The notes: generated from the sequence alone by a model not told the origin. Counted from the stretch's first letter, positions 49,279-58,229 are shown. The stretch is 64,000 bases of DNA from Streptomyces sp. NBC_01446 (GCF_026340095.1 NZ_JAPEPO010000002.1:930001-994000), one strand, 5' to 3'. Translations and numbers: made by a program.

Positions 49279-50223
49279 CTAGGCGCGGCGGTGGGGGTTG
49301 TGCGGGGCAGGGTGTGCGGGCAGGCCGCTGCCGGTCCAGCCGCCGGCGGGGCGGTCGAACCAGAGGTGGACCTGGCCGGTGCCGATCGAGTTCTCGTACT
49401 CGCCGTACTGGCGCGCCCTGGCGACGCAGGCGCGCTCGCCGAGGGCACCCGCCATCATCAGGTAGTGGAAGAACTTGGCCTCGGGCTTGAACTTCCAGAA
49501 CGCGTCCATCGTGTCGATGACCTTGTCGTGGCGGCCTTCCTTGAACCAGGCGATGCGTTCTTGGTCGGCCTCGCGCGCCTCGGCGGTGAAGATGTGCGCG
49601 GGGTCGCTCGATTCGTGGTCGCGCAGTTGCCGCAGCGGCCAGAAGGTGTGCGACAGGGCGCCCGAGGCGATGAGCAGGACGCGGCGGCCCGGGGTGGCGG
49701 CGATACCGTCGGCGAGCGCTCGACCGAGGCGCAGGTGGTCCTCCATGTCACCGGTCTGGCAGACGCCGACGGTGACCCACTTCTTGTCGGGCAGGCCCTC
49801 GCCGAGGAACTTCCACAGGTTGGTCGTGGCGTAGTAGATCGGCAGATACGGGTCGTCGATCGCGGTGATCCAGGTGCCGTGCTTGTCCGCGAACCCGGCT
49901 ATGTTCTCGGCGAGTTCGGGGTCGCCCGGGAAGTCGTAGGGCATCCGGCACATGCCACGCGGCAGTTCTTCGGAGGTGAAGAGGCCGGCCCGGCGCTGCT
50001 GGGCGGTGACGACGAATTCGACGGTGGTGGCCCAGTGCGAGTCCAGGACGACGACGGTGTCGTAGTCCTGGGGGGCGTCCCGCTCGAAGACGTCGCGCCG
50101 CAGTTCGTTCAGGCCGGTGACGAGGGTGATCTCCTTGCCCTCGTTCAGTTCCAGGCGCGTCTCCTGCGGGAGTACGACGGTGGGCACGTGGGCGAGCAGC
50201 CCCGCCCCGACGATCTCACCCAT
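49279..50223 (-). CDS. LigB-type extradiol dioxygenase, HpaD-like (3,4-dihydroxyphenylacetate 2,3-dioxygenase)
   Basis: A 314-residue class III extradiol ring-cleavage dioxygenase. LLAHVPTVVLPQE near 8 has the first iron His, VVVLDSHWATTVEF near 60 the second, LLIASGALSHTFWPLRQL near 195 the active-site His, and SIGTGQVHLWF near 290 ends the fold as in E. coli HpaD. ATG 50223 overlaps the dehydrogenase stop by 8 bases. It should cleave a catecholic ring next to the hydroxyls; homoprotocatechuate is the best guess from the HpaE/HpaG-like neighbours. Confidence 0.85.
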   Translation of the reverse strand: MGEIVGAGLLAHVPTVVLPQETRLELNEGKEITLVTGLNELRRDVFERDAPQDYDTVVVLDSHWATTVEFVVTAQQRRAGLFTSEELPRGMCRMPYDFPGDPELAENIAGFADKHGTWITAIDDPYLPIYYATTNLWKFLGEGLPDKKWVTVGVCQTGDMEDHLRLGRALADGIAATPGRRVLLIASGALSHTFWPLRQLRDHESSDPAHIFTAEAREADQERIAWFKEGRHDKVIDTMDAFWKFKPEAKFFHYLMMAGALGERACVARARQYGEYENSIGTGQVHLWFDRPAGGWTGSGLPAHPAPHNPHRRA

Positions 50224-51679
50224 GGTCCCGCCAGCCCTTCGGCGCCGACACGGTGTTCTTGAGGTCGCAGTAGAAGTCGAAGCTCCAGGTGCCTCCCTCG
50301 CGGCCCACTCCGGAGTGCCGCGAGCCGCCGAAGGGTGCTTGGAGGTCACGTACGAAGAAGCAGTTGACCCAGACCGTGCCGGCGACGAGCCGGTCGGTGA
50401 CGCGCGCGGCGCGCCCGCGGTCGCCGGTGGCGACGGTGGCGGCGAGCCCGAATCGGGTGTCGTTGGCCAGGCGGACCGCCTCGTCCTCGTCGGTGAACGT
50501 CTGCAGGGTCAGGACGGGGCCGAAGACCTCCTCCTGCACGATCTCGGAGTCCTGGGCGACATCGGTGAGCAGAGTCGGCGCGTAGTACTGGCCTTCGCCC
50601 CGTCGACCGCCGATGACGACGCGGGCCCCCGCGGTGAGGGCACGCTGCACGAAGCCGTCGATCTTCTCCAGCTGGCGGGTGTGGATGTTGGGTCCGATGT
50701 CGGTGGTCTCGTCGCGCGGGTCTCCCTGCCGCAGGGCCGAGGCCTTCTCGGTGAAGCGTCGGGTGAACTCCTGCGCGATCGTCTCCTCGACGAGGATGCG
50801 GGTCGCGGCCAGGCACACCTGTCCGGCGTTGTCGTACTGCTCCACGGCCAGGTCGACGGCGAGGTCGAGGTCGGCGTCCGCGAAGACCAACAGCGGTGAC
50901 TTCCCGCCGAGTTCGAAGCTGGCGGGCACCAGGTTGGCGGCTGCCGCAGCGGCGATGGTCTTCGCGGTGGGCACCGATCCCGTGAAGCTGATGCGGCGCA
51001 CGTCGGGGTGGGAGACGAGGGCGTTGCCGGCCTCGGCGCCGTAGCCCTGCACGACGTTCAGGACCCCGGCGGGAAGTCCGGCCTCGGCGGCGATGTCGGC
51101 GAACAGGGAGGCGGTGAGGGGCGCCCACTCGGCGGGCTTGAGGATCACGGTGTTGCCCGCGGCGAGCGCCGGGGCGATCTTCCAGGTGGCGAGCATCAGC
51201 GGTGCGTTCCACGGGGTGATCAGCACGCAGGGGCCCGCCGGGTCCCAGCTGACGTGGTTGGTGTGGCCGCGGGTGTCGAAGTCTTCGTGGCCGAGGCCCA
51301 CGAGCCAGTCGGCGAAGAAGCGGAAGTTGTGTGCCACGCGTGGCATCACTCCGCGCCGGTGCGAGCGCAGCAGGGCGCCGTTGTCGTGGGTCTCGACGAT
51401 CGAGAGGTCCTCGATGCGCTTCTCGACGGCGTCGGCGACGGCGTGCAGGATCCGGGCCCGTTCGGCGCGCGCAGTGGCCGCCCAGCCCGGGAAGGCCGCG
51501 CGGGCCGCGGCGACGGCGGCCGACGCTTCTGCCGTCGTACCGCGGGCGATCTCGCCGAGGACGCTCCCGTCGATCGGTGAGACATCCACGAAGGTGTCGG
51601 CGGAGGCGACGCGTTCGCCGCCGATCCAGTGCCGGGTGTCGACGGTGACACCGGCCACGTTGAGGGTGTGTTCGCTCAT
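50216..51679 (-). CDS. Aldehyde dehydrogenase, HpaE-like (carboxymethyl-hydroxymuconate semialdehyde dehydrogenase)
   Basis: A 487-residue aldehyde dehydrogenase. PWNAPLMLATWKIAPALAAG near 155, FTGSVPTAKTIA near 230, FELGGKSPLLVF near 250 (Glu) and YDNAGQVCLAATR near 285 (catalytic Cys) are intact. The N-terminal WIGGERVASADTFVDVSPIDG is typical of HpaE-like and betaine-type enzymes. Lies directly before the ring-cleavage dioxygenase and overlaps it, so it likely oxidises the semialdehyde produced. Confidence 0.88.
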   Translation of the reverse strand: MSEHTLNVAGVTVDTRHWIGGERVASADTFVDVSPIDGSVLGEIARGTTAEASAAVAAARAAFPGWAATARAERARILHAVADAVEKRIEDLSIVETHDNGALLRSHRRGVMPRVAHNFRFFADWLVGLGHEDFDTRGHTNHVSWDPAGPCVLITPWNAPLMLATWKIAPALAAGNTVILKPAEWAPLTASLFADIAAEAGLPAGVLNVVQGYGAEAGNALVSHPDVRRISFTGSVPTAKTIAAAAAANLVPASFELGGKSPLLVFADADLDLAVDLAVEQYDNAGQVCLAATRILVEETIAQEFTRRFTEKASALRQGDPRDETTDIGPNIHTRQLEKIDGFVQRALTAGARVVIGGRRGEGQYYAPTLLTDVAQDSEIVQEEVFGPVLTLQTFTDEDEAVRLANDTRFGLAATVATGDRGRAARVTDRLVAGTVWVNCFFVRDLQAPFGGSRHSGVGREGGTWSFDFYCDLKNTVSAPKGWRDHG

Positions 51680-51713
51680 GTCCAGTCTCCAAGTGGCATG
51701 TAGTGGGCGGGAG

Positions 51714-52520
51714 TCACTCAGCTCCGGAGGTGCCGGACTCGAGCAGCGTGCCGCCGTCCCACACGACGCCGACCTGCCGGTAGTAGGCGGCGATCGGCTC
51801 CCTGATCTCCAGTCGGCCCAGCTCCTCGGTGGGCGCTTCGAACAGCTCCAACTCCGCGTCACCGACCCATGCTTGACCGGCCTCGAAGGACGCGGCACCG
51901 GTCTCGATCAGCTCGTCGAGAGCCAGCCCCTTGCCCTTCTCGATGGACGGCAGCCAGCGGTGGTGGGCCATCGGGTGGCTGTTGACGAAACCGTTGGTCT
52001 CGGACGGTTCGCGCAGGGTGACGACGGCCTGCGCCAGGCGGCGGTCGGCCGCGGCGAGAGTCGCGCCGAAGCGCGCGCCGGCTTCGATCCGCGGGGCGGG
52101 ACCGTAGGGGTGCGGGCGGGTCTGGTGGATGGAGCCGAGCTTCTTGGGGTAGCCCTGGTGCAGGCCGCGCGCGACGGCGAAGTCCTTGTCGACCCAGATG
52201 TACACGCAGCGCGAGTAGGTGCGCCCCTTGTACTGGCAGCGCACGACCGCGAAGGCCTCCTTGTACTGGGCGAGCACGGGGTCGAGCAGTTGGCTCCCGT
52301 CCGCGGCGCAGGACTGCCAGTCGGCCCAGATCAGCGCGACGGCGCCGGGGTCCTCCTCAGCCAACTCCAGTGGTTCAGGGAGGAGTTCACGCACCCGGGC
52401 GGGGTCGGTGCGGTACTCGACGGTGAGCAGGTCGCCGGAGTAGTGCCACGGCGGGGAGGGGATCAGCGAGGCGTCGCCGTTCGCCGTCTTGGGGTGGAAG
52501 TATCCACGGACGCTGGCCAT
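51714..52520 (-). CDS. Acetoacetate decarboxylase-fold protein
   Basis: A 268-residue protein of the acetoacetate decarboxylase superfamily. GLHQGYPKKLGSIHQTR near 120 holds the Lys that forms the Schiff base in true decarboxylases. YSGDLLTVEYRTDPARVREL and LPEPLELAEEDPGAVALIWA open the domain; QYKEAFAVVRCQYKGRTYSR is the central strand pair. AAGGAA lies about 9 bases before ATG. In this catabolic operon it may decarboxylate or condense a keto acid intermediate; role not established. Confidence 0.82.
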   Translation of the reverse strand: MASVRGYFHPKTANGDASLIPSPPWHYSGDLLTVEYRTDPARVRELLPEPLELAEEDPGAVALIWADWQSCAADGSQLLDPVLAQYKEAFAVVRCQYKGRTYSRCVYIWVDKDFAVARGLHQGYPKKLGSIHQTRPHPYGPAPRIEAGARFGATLAAADRRLAQAVVTLREPSETNGFVNSHPMAHHRWLPSIEKGKGLALDELIETGAASFEAGQAWVGDAELELFEAPTEELGRLEIREPIAAYYRQVGVVWDGGTLLESGTSGAE

Positions 52521-52533
52521 GACTGGGGGTTCC

Positions 52534-53778
52534 TTACGAGATGAGGGCGGGCCGCGCGAGGAGCTGGGCGCGGTAGCGGGCGGCACCGGTGGTGGCGGCG
52601 GGGCCGCCGAGCGCGACCACCCCGACGAGCCGGTCGTCGCAGTGGTAGCCGACGAGGACGTCACCGTCCGGGTCGCCGTCCAGGACGCGCACGTCGGCGA
52701 TGCCGAGGGCGGGTGCGCCGAAGGACTGCAGCCGGAACTCGTGCTGGTCGCTCCAGAAGGTGGGCAACGGTGCGAACGGCGCTGGTTGCGCCGCGCTGCC
52801 GACGAGATGGGCCAGGAGGCTCTTCGCGGCATGCTTGGCGGTGTCGGTGGGGATCGACCAGTGCTCGACGCGGCGGGGTACGCCGTCGTAGCGGGCGTTG
52901 GGGAAGCGGGCGACGTCGCCGACGGCGACGACGTTCGGGCGACCACCGACGCGCAACTGGTCGTCGGTCAGGACCCCGTCGGACAGATCCAGGCCGTTGC
53001 CGTCCAGCCATTCGGTGTTGGCGACCGAGCCGACGGACTCCACGACCACATCGGCCGGAAGCACTGTCCCGTCGGTCAGGACGACACCGGTCACCCGGTC
53101 CTCGCCCTCGAAGCCCGCGACACCCGCGCCGAGGGCGAAGCGCACGCCGCGCTCCTCGTGGCGCCGGTGCAGTGCGCGGGCCAGGACTTCGCCGAGCGGG
53201 CGGAGCATCGGCAGCGGCTCGGGGTCGACCACCGTCACCTCGCCGACGCCGAGGCCCTTGGCGGTGGCGGCGACCTCGCAGCCGATGAAGCCCGCGCCGA
53301 TGACGACCACGCGAACGCCCGGCCGGGTCAGTTCCTCACGCAGGCCCCGGGCGTCGGCGAGGGTGCGCACGGTGTGCCGGCCGCTGCCCGGACCCGAGGG
53401 ACCGTCGCAGCGCAGCCTGCGCGGCCGCATGCCGGTGGCGACGACCAGGCCGTCGAAGGCGAGTTCCGTACCGTCGTCGAGTCCGACGACGCGCTCGTCG
53501 AGGCGGGCGGAGGCAACGGTCGTGCCCAGCCGCCACTCGACGTCCGCCGCGCTCGCTCGGGGCGTGAACGCGAGGGACTCGAACGGCACCTTCCCGGCGA
53601 GCACGTCCTTGCTCAACGGCGGCCGGTTGTACGGCATATGGGGCTCGTCCCCGATGACCGTGATCGCGCCCGTCCAGCCGGCTGCGCGCAGCTGTTCGGC
53701 GGCGCGCAGGCCGCCCATCGAGGCACCGGCCACGACGACGCGCCCCGGACTCCGGGGGGCGTGAGCTGTCTCTGCCAT
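52534..53778 (-). CDS. NAD(P)H-dependent ferredoxin reductase of a P450 system
   Basis: A 414-residue FAD protein. VVVAGASMGGLRAAEQLRAA (FAD), LVVATGMRPRRL, VVVIGAGFIGCEVAATAKGL (NAD) and VVAVGDVARFPN (second FAD) appear in order, as in putidaredoxin-reductase-type enzymes. The PPLSKDVLAG stretch near 53 is conserved in that group. It begins 1 base after the ferredoxin gene, so the pair is coupled and likely serves the P450 at 55720. Confidence 0.9.
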   Translation of the reverse strand: MAETAHAPRSPGRVVVAGASMGGLRAAEQLRAAGWTGAITVIGDEPHMPYNRPPLSKDVLAGKVPFESLAFTPRASAADVEWRLGTTVASARLDERVVGLDDGTELAFDGLVVATGMRPRRLRCDGPSGPGSGRHTVRTLADARGLREELTRPGVRVVVIGAGFIGCEVAATAKGLGVGEVTVVDPEPLPMLRPLGEVLARALHRRHEERGVRFALGAGVAGFEGEDRVTGVVLTDGTVLPADVVVESVGSVANTEWLDGNGLDLSDGVLTDDQLRVGGRPNVVAVGDVARFPNARYDGVPRRVEHWSIPTDTAKHAAKSLLAHLVGSAAQPAPFAPLPTFWSDQHEFRLQSFGAPALGIADVRVLDGDPDGDVLVGYHCDDRLVGVVALGGPAATTGAARYRAQLLARPALIS

Positions 53779-53779
53779 C

Positions 53780-53968
53780 TCAGGCCTCGATCCGGATGGC
53801 CTGCAGCGGACAGACGTCGGCGGCTTCCTCGACCTCGTCGCGCAGCGCGTCGTCGGGGTCGCTGACGTAGGCGAGGCGCCCGGTGTCGTCCAGCTGGAAG
53901 ACGTCGGGGGCCGAGAAGACGCACTGTCCGTGGTCCTGGCACTTGTTCATGTCGACGACGACCTTCAT
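53780..53968 (-). CDS. [3Fe-4S] ferredoxin
   Basis: A 62-residue ferredoxin. Cys10, Cys16 and Cys53 (KCQDHGQC ... VCP) give three ligands; the fourth position of a 4Fe cluster is His13, typical of P450-partner [3Fe-4S] ferredoxins. GGAGGACC stands 6-10 bases before ATG. First gene of the minus operon and directly before the reductase; the P450 gene is divergent 1.7 kb away. Carries electrons from reductase to P450. Confidence 0.92.
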   Translation of the reverse strand: MKVVVDMNKCQDHGQCVFSAPDVFQLDDTGRLAYVSDPDDALRDEVEEAADVCPLQAIRIEA

Positions 53969-54077
53969 GGCCGGTCCTCCTGGAGGTGAGGGCGTCGGGG
54001 CGCACTGAGGGAAGTGGGGCCCGGCTCCGTGGCCGGGCCCCTGCCAAAGGGGTACGGATGGCCGCACTCCCTAACTC

Positions 54078-54091
54078 GTTTGGCTTCAAAC
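54078..54091. promoter_or_regulatory. Operator A (amine regulon) before the ferredoxin operon
   Basis: GTTTG-GCTT-CAAAC, perfect 5-bp arms, about 110 bases before the ferredoxin ATG on the minus side and 223 bases before the GS-like GTG. Confidence 0.65.
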
Positions 54092-54184
54092 AACATAGGA
54101 AGCGAACGGACCCTGGTCAAGAGCTATCCAGATGGATAAATTCTTTCCCTGCACCCCTTGCGGCGAGGGGCGGCCGTCCATACC

Positions 54185-54198
54185 GTTTGGCACCAAAC
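54185..54198. promoter_or_regulatory. Operator B (amine regulon) before the GS-like/P450 unit
   Basis: GTTTG-GCAC-CAAAC, perfect 5-bp arms with a 4-bp centre, about 115 bases before the GS-like start. Confidence 0.65.
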
Positions 54199-54313
54199 AA
54201 CGGGTGGACGCCGGTCTGGCGTCCGCACCCCGACGCCGGACCCTCGCCGGGCGGGCCACCCCGCACGGCTGCCGGCCACCACGCCCCCGTTCACATCCGC
54301 CGAGGAGACATCG

Positions 54314-55690
54314 GTGAGCGCTCAAGACACCTCAGAAGTCCGCACCGCCATGGACCGGCTCGCCGCCGACGGCATCGACGTGGTCCGGGTGACGTATCCC
54401 GACCTGATCGGCACCGACCGCGCCCGTGACGTCCTGCTCGACCATCTGCCCTCGGCCTGCGACCACGGCCTTGCCTTCTGCCGCGCGGTCTACCACACCA
54501 CCCCGCAGGGCGACGTCGTCCCGGTCCGGGGCGGCCTCGACGCGGGCCTGCCCGACGTGACCGTACGACCCGACCTCTCCACCGCCCGCGGCCTGCCCTG
54601 GGAGCCGGGCGTCGCCTGGTGCCTGGGCGAGACGACCGACCCGGCCACCGGCTCCCCCAGCCCGGAGTCCCCGCGCGACCTGCTGCGCTCGGTGCTCGCC
54701 CGCTGCGAACAAGCGGGGCTGCGACCTGTCGTCGGCCCCGAGCTCGAGTACTTCCTGCTCGAACAGGACACGGCGGCGCCGACCGGCTGGCGCCGCTACG
54801 GACAGGGTGTCGCCGGAGTCGTCTACACCGCCGGGCTGCGCGCCGACGCCGACAACCACCTGCTGCCCACCCTGCGCAAGCTGCGCGATCTCGACATTGG
54901 CGTCATCAGCGCGAACCACGAGTTCGACGCGGGCCAGTTCGAGATCAACCTGACCCACTCAGAGGCGATGGACGCCGCCGACCGCGCCTTTCTCTTCAAG
55001 TCGGCCGTCAAGGAACTCGCCCGCAAGGAAGGGAAGTTGGCCACCTTCATGGCCAAGCCCTTCAACGACGCGGGAGGCTCCGGCTTCCACCTCCACTTCT
55101 CCGGCGAGGCCGCCGGTGACTCCGACGCCGAGGAGGGCCGCAACGTCTTCGACGACCCTTCGGGCGCCTACGGCCTGTCGGACACCGCCCGCCACGCCAT
55201 CGCCGGCATCCTCACCCACGCACCCGCGCTCGCGGCCCTGCTCAACCCGACCGTGAACTCGTACAAGCGCTTCGGACCCGACACCCTCGCGCCGTGGCTG
55301 ATCGACTGGGGCCTCGACAACCGCAGTGCCATGGTCCGCATCCCGCCCGAGCGCGGCTCCGGCGCCCGCCTGGAGCTCCGGCTCGGCGACGCCAGCGCCA
55401 ACCCCTATCTCGCGACCGCGGCGCTGTGCGCCGCCGCACTCCTCGGCATCCAGGACGGCCAGGAGCCGCCGGCGCCCCTGCAGGGCTACGGCTACGACCC
55501 CGAGAAGTCCCAGATGCTGCCGACGACCCTGCCCGCCGCACTCGACGCCCTCGAAGCGGACGACGCGCTGACCGAGGTACTCGGCAAGGACTTCACCGAG
55601 TCCTTCCTCACCTACAAGCGCGACGAGGTCGACCGCTTCAACCACCACGTCACGGACTGGGAGTTCACCGAGTACTCCTACCACCTCTGA
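54314..55690 (+). CDS. Glutamine-synthetase-like gamma-glutamyl amine ligase
   Basis: A 458-residue member of the glutamine synthetase superfamily (GlnA3/GlnA4/PuuA-like group). VGPELEYFLLE near 135, NHEFDAGQFEINL near 200, FMAKPFNDAGGSGFHLHFS near 250 (ATP/metal His), LNPTVNSYKRFGPD near 312 and RIPPERGSGARLELRLGDAS near 343 are the catalytic blocks. GTG 54314 is chosen because GAGGAGA lies 5 bases upstream. With ATP it would join glutamate to an amine rather than ammonia. P450 gene follows after 29 bases. Confidence 0.88.
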   Translation: MSAQDTSEVRTAMDRLAADGIDVVRVTYPDLIGTDRARDVLLDHLPSACDHGLAFCRAVYHTTPQGDVVPVRGGLDAGLPDVTVRPDLSTARGLPWEPGVAWCLGETTDPATGSPSPESPRDLLRSVLARCEQAGLRPVVGPELEYFLLEQDTAAPTGWRRYGQGVAGVVYTAGLRADADNHLLPTLRKLRDLDIGVISANHEFDAGQFEINLTHSEAMDAADRAFLFKSAVKELARKEGKLATFMAKPFNDAGGSGFHLHFSGEAAGDSDAEEGRNVFDDPSGAYGLSDTARHAIAGILTHAPALAALLNPTVNSYKRFGPDTLAPWLIDWGLDNRSAMVRIPPERGSGARLELRLGDASANPYLATAALCAAALLGIQDGQEPPAPLQGYGYDPEKSQMLPTTLPAALDALEADDALTEVLGKDFTESFLTYKRDEVDRFNHHVTDWEFTEYSYHL

Positions 55691-55719
55691 CCGGCCGCAC
55701 CACCTTCAGGAGCACCCTC

Positions 55720-57006
55720 ATGACGAACCCGACCGACGCCATCGACCCGACCGAACCCATGCCGCTCGCCGACGTCGACCTCGCCGACCTCGACAACTTC
55801 ACCGACGGCGTCACCCCCTGGCGCATGTTCCACACCCTGCGCCACGAGGACCCGGTCCACTGGCAGCCCGAAGAGGCACCCAACTCGGGCTTCTGGGCCG
55901 TCACCCGGCACGAGGACATCGCACGCGTCGACCGCGACGCCGAGACGTTCACCTCCACCAAGTTCGTCAACCTCGAAGAGGTCGACGACGACCAGATCAA
56001 GAAGCGCGCCTCGATCCTGGAACTCGACGGCGTGCGTCACCGCGCGATGCGCAGCCTGCTCCAGCGCCAGTTCGGCGCGAGCGTCATCAACAGCTACACC
56101 GACTTCCTGCGCGGGCTGACCGCCAAGACCTTGGACACGGCGCTCGCCAAGGGCAGCTTCGACTTCGTCAAGGAGGTCTCCGCCGACTTCCCCATCAACG
56201 TACTGGCCCGCCTCCTGGACGTGCCACCGGAGGACAACCAGCAGCTCATCGACTGGGGCAACCGGATCATCGGCAACACCGACCCCGACTACGCGGACGT
56301 GCTCCTCGGCAGCGAGGAGAGCGAGAAGTACCGCGACCTGCCGTTCCGCTCCCCCGCCTCCCTCGAAGTCTTCGAGTACGGACGCGAGTTGGCCCGTCAG
56401 CGACGCGGCGGACACGGCACCGACCTGGTCTCCAAGCTCGTCAACGAGACCCCCCGCGACGGAATCCCGCTGTCCGGACAGGACTTCGACAACTACTTCC
56501 TGCTCCTCGTGGTCGCCGGCAACGAGACCACCCGCCACACCATCACGCACTCCATGCTGGCACTGCTCCAGCACCCCGAGCAGCTGGCCCGCCTCCAGGA
56601 GGACCCCTCCCTGATCCCGACGGCGGTCGAGGAGTTCCTGCGCTGGGCGTCCCCCGTCTACCACTTCCGCCGCACCGCGACCCGCGACGTCGAACTCGGC
56701 GGAAAGCAGGTCAAGGAGGGCGACAAGGTCGTCATGTGGTACGCCTCCGGCAACCGTGACGAGAAGGTCTTCGGCAACCCGTACGACTTCGACGTCGCCC
56801 GCGTGGACAACGACCACGTCACCTTCGGCAAGGGAAGCCCGCACCTGTGCCTGGGCAACCTCCTAGCCCGCACCGAGATCCGCATCATGTTCGAGGAGCT
56901 GATCCCGCGCCTGGCCGGCATCCGCCTCACGGGCGAGGTCCCACGCGTCCGCTCCAACTTCGTCAACGGAATCAAGAAACTCCCCATGGAAGTCACGCTC
57001 GCCTGA
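55720..57006 (+). CDS. Cytochrome P450
   Basis: A 428-residue soluble P450. I-helix LLVVAGNETTRHTITHSML near 265 has the A-G-x-E-T-T-R oxygen-activation motif; EEFLRWASPVYHFRRTATRD near 308 is the K-helix ExxR; FGKGSPHLCLGNLLAR near 370 holds the heme Cys. The AGNETTR form and general size resemble actinobacterial sterol/alkyl-chain or amine-oxidising P450s. It is the second gene of the GS-like unit and its redox partners are divergent. Probably oxidises the gamma-glutamylated or free amine. Confidence 0.9.
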   Translation: MTNPTDAIDPTEPMPLADVDLADLDNFTDGVTPWRMFHTLRHEDPVHWQPEEAPNSGFWAVTRHEDIARVDRDAETFTSTKFVNLEEVDDDQIKKRASILELDGVRHRAMRSLLQRQFGASVINSYTDFLRGLTAKTLDTALAKGSFDFVKEVSADFPINVLARLLDVPPEDNQQLIDWGNRIIGNTDPDYADVLLGSEESEKYRDLPFRSPASLEVFEYGRELARQRRGGHGTDLVSKLVNETPRDGIPLSGQDFDNYFLLLVVAGNETTRHTITHSMLALLQHPEQLARLQEDPSLIPTAVEEFLRWASPVYHFRRTATRDVELGGKQVKEGDKVVMWYASGNRDEKVFGNPYDFDVARVDNDHVTFGKGSPHLCLGNLLARTEIRIMFEELIPRLAGIRLTGEVPRVRSNFVNGIKKLPMEVTLA

Positions 57007-57131
57007 CACGTTCTCCCGACTGCCAGCCGCCGCAGAGACGCTGCGCGAGATCGGTCAGCTCGCGCAGCCACAACACCCGCCGCCTCACAAACCCCTGTCG
57101 GCCGCGTAGCGCTTCGTGCCAGAATCCGCGC

Positions 57132-58160
57132 ATGTCGGTTCGATATCCGCGCCCCCTGCGTCCCGGTGACCGTATCGGTGTCACCTCTCCGTCGAGCGGT
57201 GTCTCGAAGGAGATGAGTGCGCGCCTGCGGGTCGCTGTCCGTGAGGTCCAGGACCGTGGGTACGAGGTGGTGGTCGGTCGGTGCATGGACGGGTCCCGGC
57301 ACGTCAGTGCCTCGGCCGCCGATCGTGCGGGCGAGTTGATGGCGATGCTGACCGATCCCACCATCAGGGCGGTCGTCCCGCCGTGGGGCGGGGAGACGGC
57401 GATCGATCTGATCCCGCTGCTCGACTGGGACCGGCTGCGCGACACCGAGCCCACCTGGTTCGTCGGGTTCTCCGACACCTCGACGCTCATCACACCGCTG
57501 ACCCTGCTCACCGGCACCGCGACCGTCCACGGCAACAACCTCATGGACACGCCCTATCGCGTACCCGAGGGACTGCTGACGTGGCTCGACATCGTCGCCG
57601 CTCCCCCGGGCCACCGCTTCACGCAGACTCCGCCCGGCCGGCACCGTTCCGGCGGCTTCGACGACTTCGCCGTCTTCCCGGACATCCGCGAGTACACGCT
57701 GAACGCCCAGGGCACCTGGACCCGGCTCGACGGCAGCGGTGACGTGGAGGCCGAGGGGCGGCTGATCGGGGGCTGCATCGAGACGCTGTGCGATCTCGCG
57801 GGCACCCCCTACCTCGACGCCTCGGCCTTCGCCCGGGACGAGGCCCCCGACGGACTCCTCATCTACGTCGAGGCGGGCGAGGACAATGCCTTCACCATCT
57901 GCCGGAACCTGCACGGCATAAAGCTCGCCGGTTTCTTCGACCACGCGAACGCGATCCTCGTCGGCCGGACCAGCGCACCGGACCGCCGCACCCTCACCCA
58001 GCACGAAGCCGTGCTCGACGCACTCGGCTCCCTGAACGTGCCGATCGTCGCCGACGTGGAATGCGGCCACGTCCCGCCCTATATGCCCATCGTCAACGGC
58101 GCGCTCGGCCGCATCGTTCACACGTCGACCCGAAGCGAACTCACGCAGACATTGGCCTGA
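57132..58160 (+). CDS. S66-family LD-carboxypeptidase / MccF-like peptidase
   Basis: A 342-residue serine peptidase. GDRIGVTSPSSGVSKEM near 12 is the N-terminal motif, FVGFSDTSTLITPLTLL near 115 holds the catalytic Ser, IGGCIETLCDLAGTPYLDA near 212 the Glu, and VADVECGHVPPYMPIVNGA near 305 the His. MccF members cleave modified peptidyl nucleotides such as microcin C; LdcA members trim murein tetrapeptides. No microcin genes nearby. 125 bases after the P450, so probably a separate unit. Confidence 0.87.
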   Translation: MSVRYPRPLRPGDRIGVTSPSSGVSKEMSARLRVAVREVQDRGYEVVVGRCMDGSRHVSASAADRAGELMAMLTDPTIRAVVPPWGGETAIDLIPLLDWDRLRDTEPTWFVGFSDTSTLITPLTLLTGTATVHGNNLMDTPYRVPEGLLTWLDIVAAPPGHRFTQTPPGRHRSGGFDDFAVFPDIREYTLNAQGTWTRLDGSGDVEAEGRLIGGCIETLCDLAGTPYLDASAFARDEAPDGLLIYVEAGEDNAFTICRNLHGIKLAGFFDHANAILVGRTSAPDRRTLTQHEAVLDALGSLNVPIVADVECGHVPPYMPIVNGALGRIVHTSTRSELTQTLA

Positions 58161-58167
58161 CGACGTC

Positions 58168-58207
58168 GGCGGGAGGGACCGGCCCATCGGCCCAGAGCCC
58201 TCCCGCC
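58168..58207. terminator. Hairpin terminator after S66 peptidase
   Basis: GGCGGGAGGG (58168-58177) pairs perfectly with CCCTCCCGCC (58198-58207); loop 20 nt. Confidence 0.7.
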
Positions 58208-58229
58208 TGAAGAACCGCCCGCTCACCCG

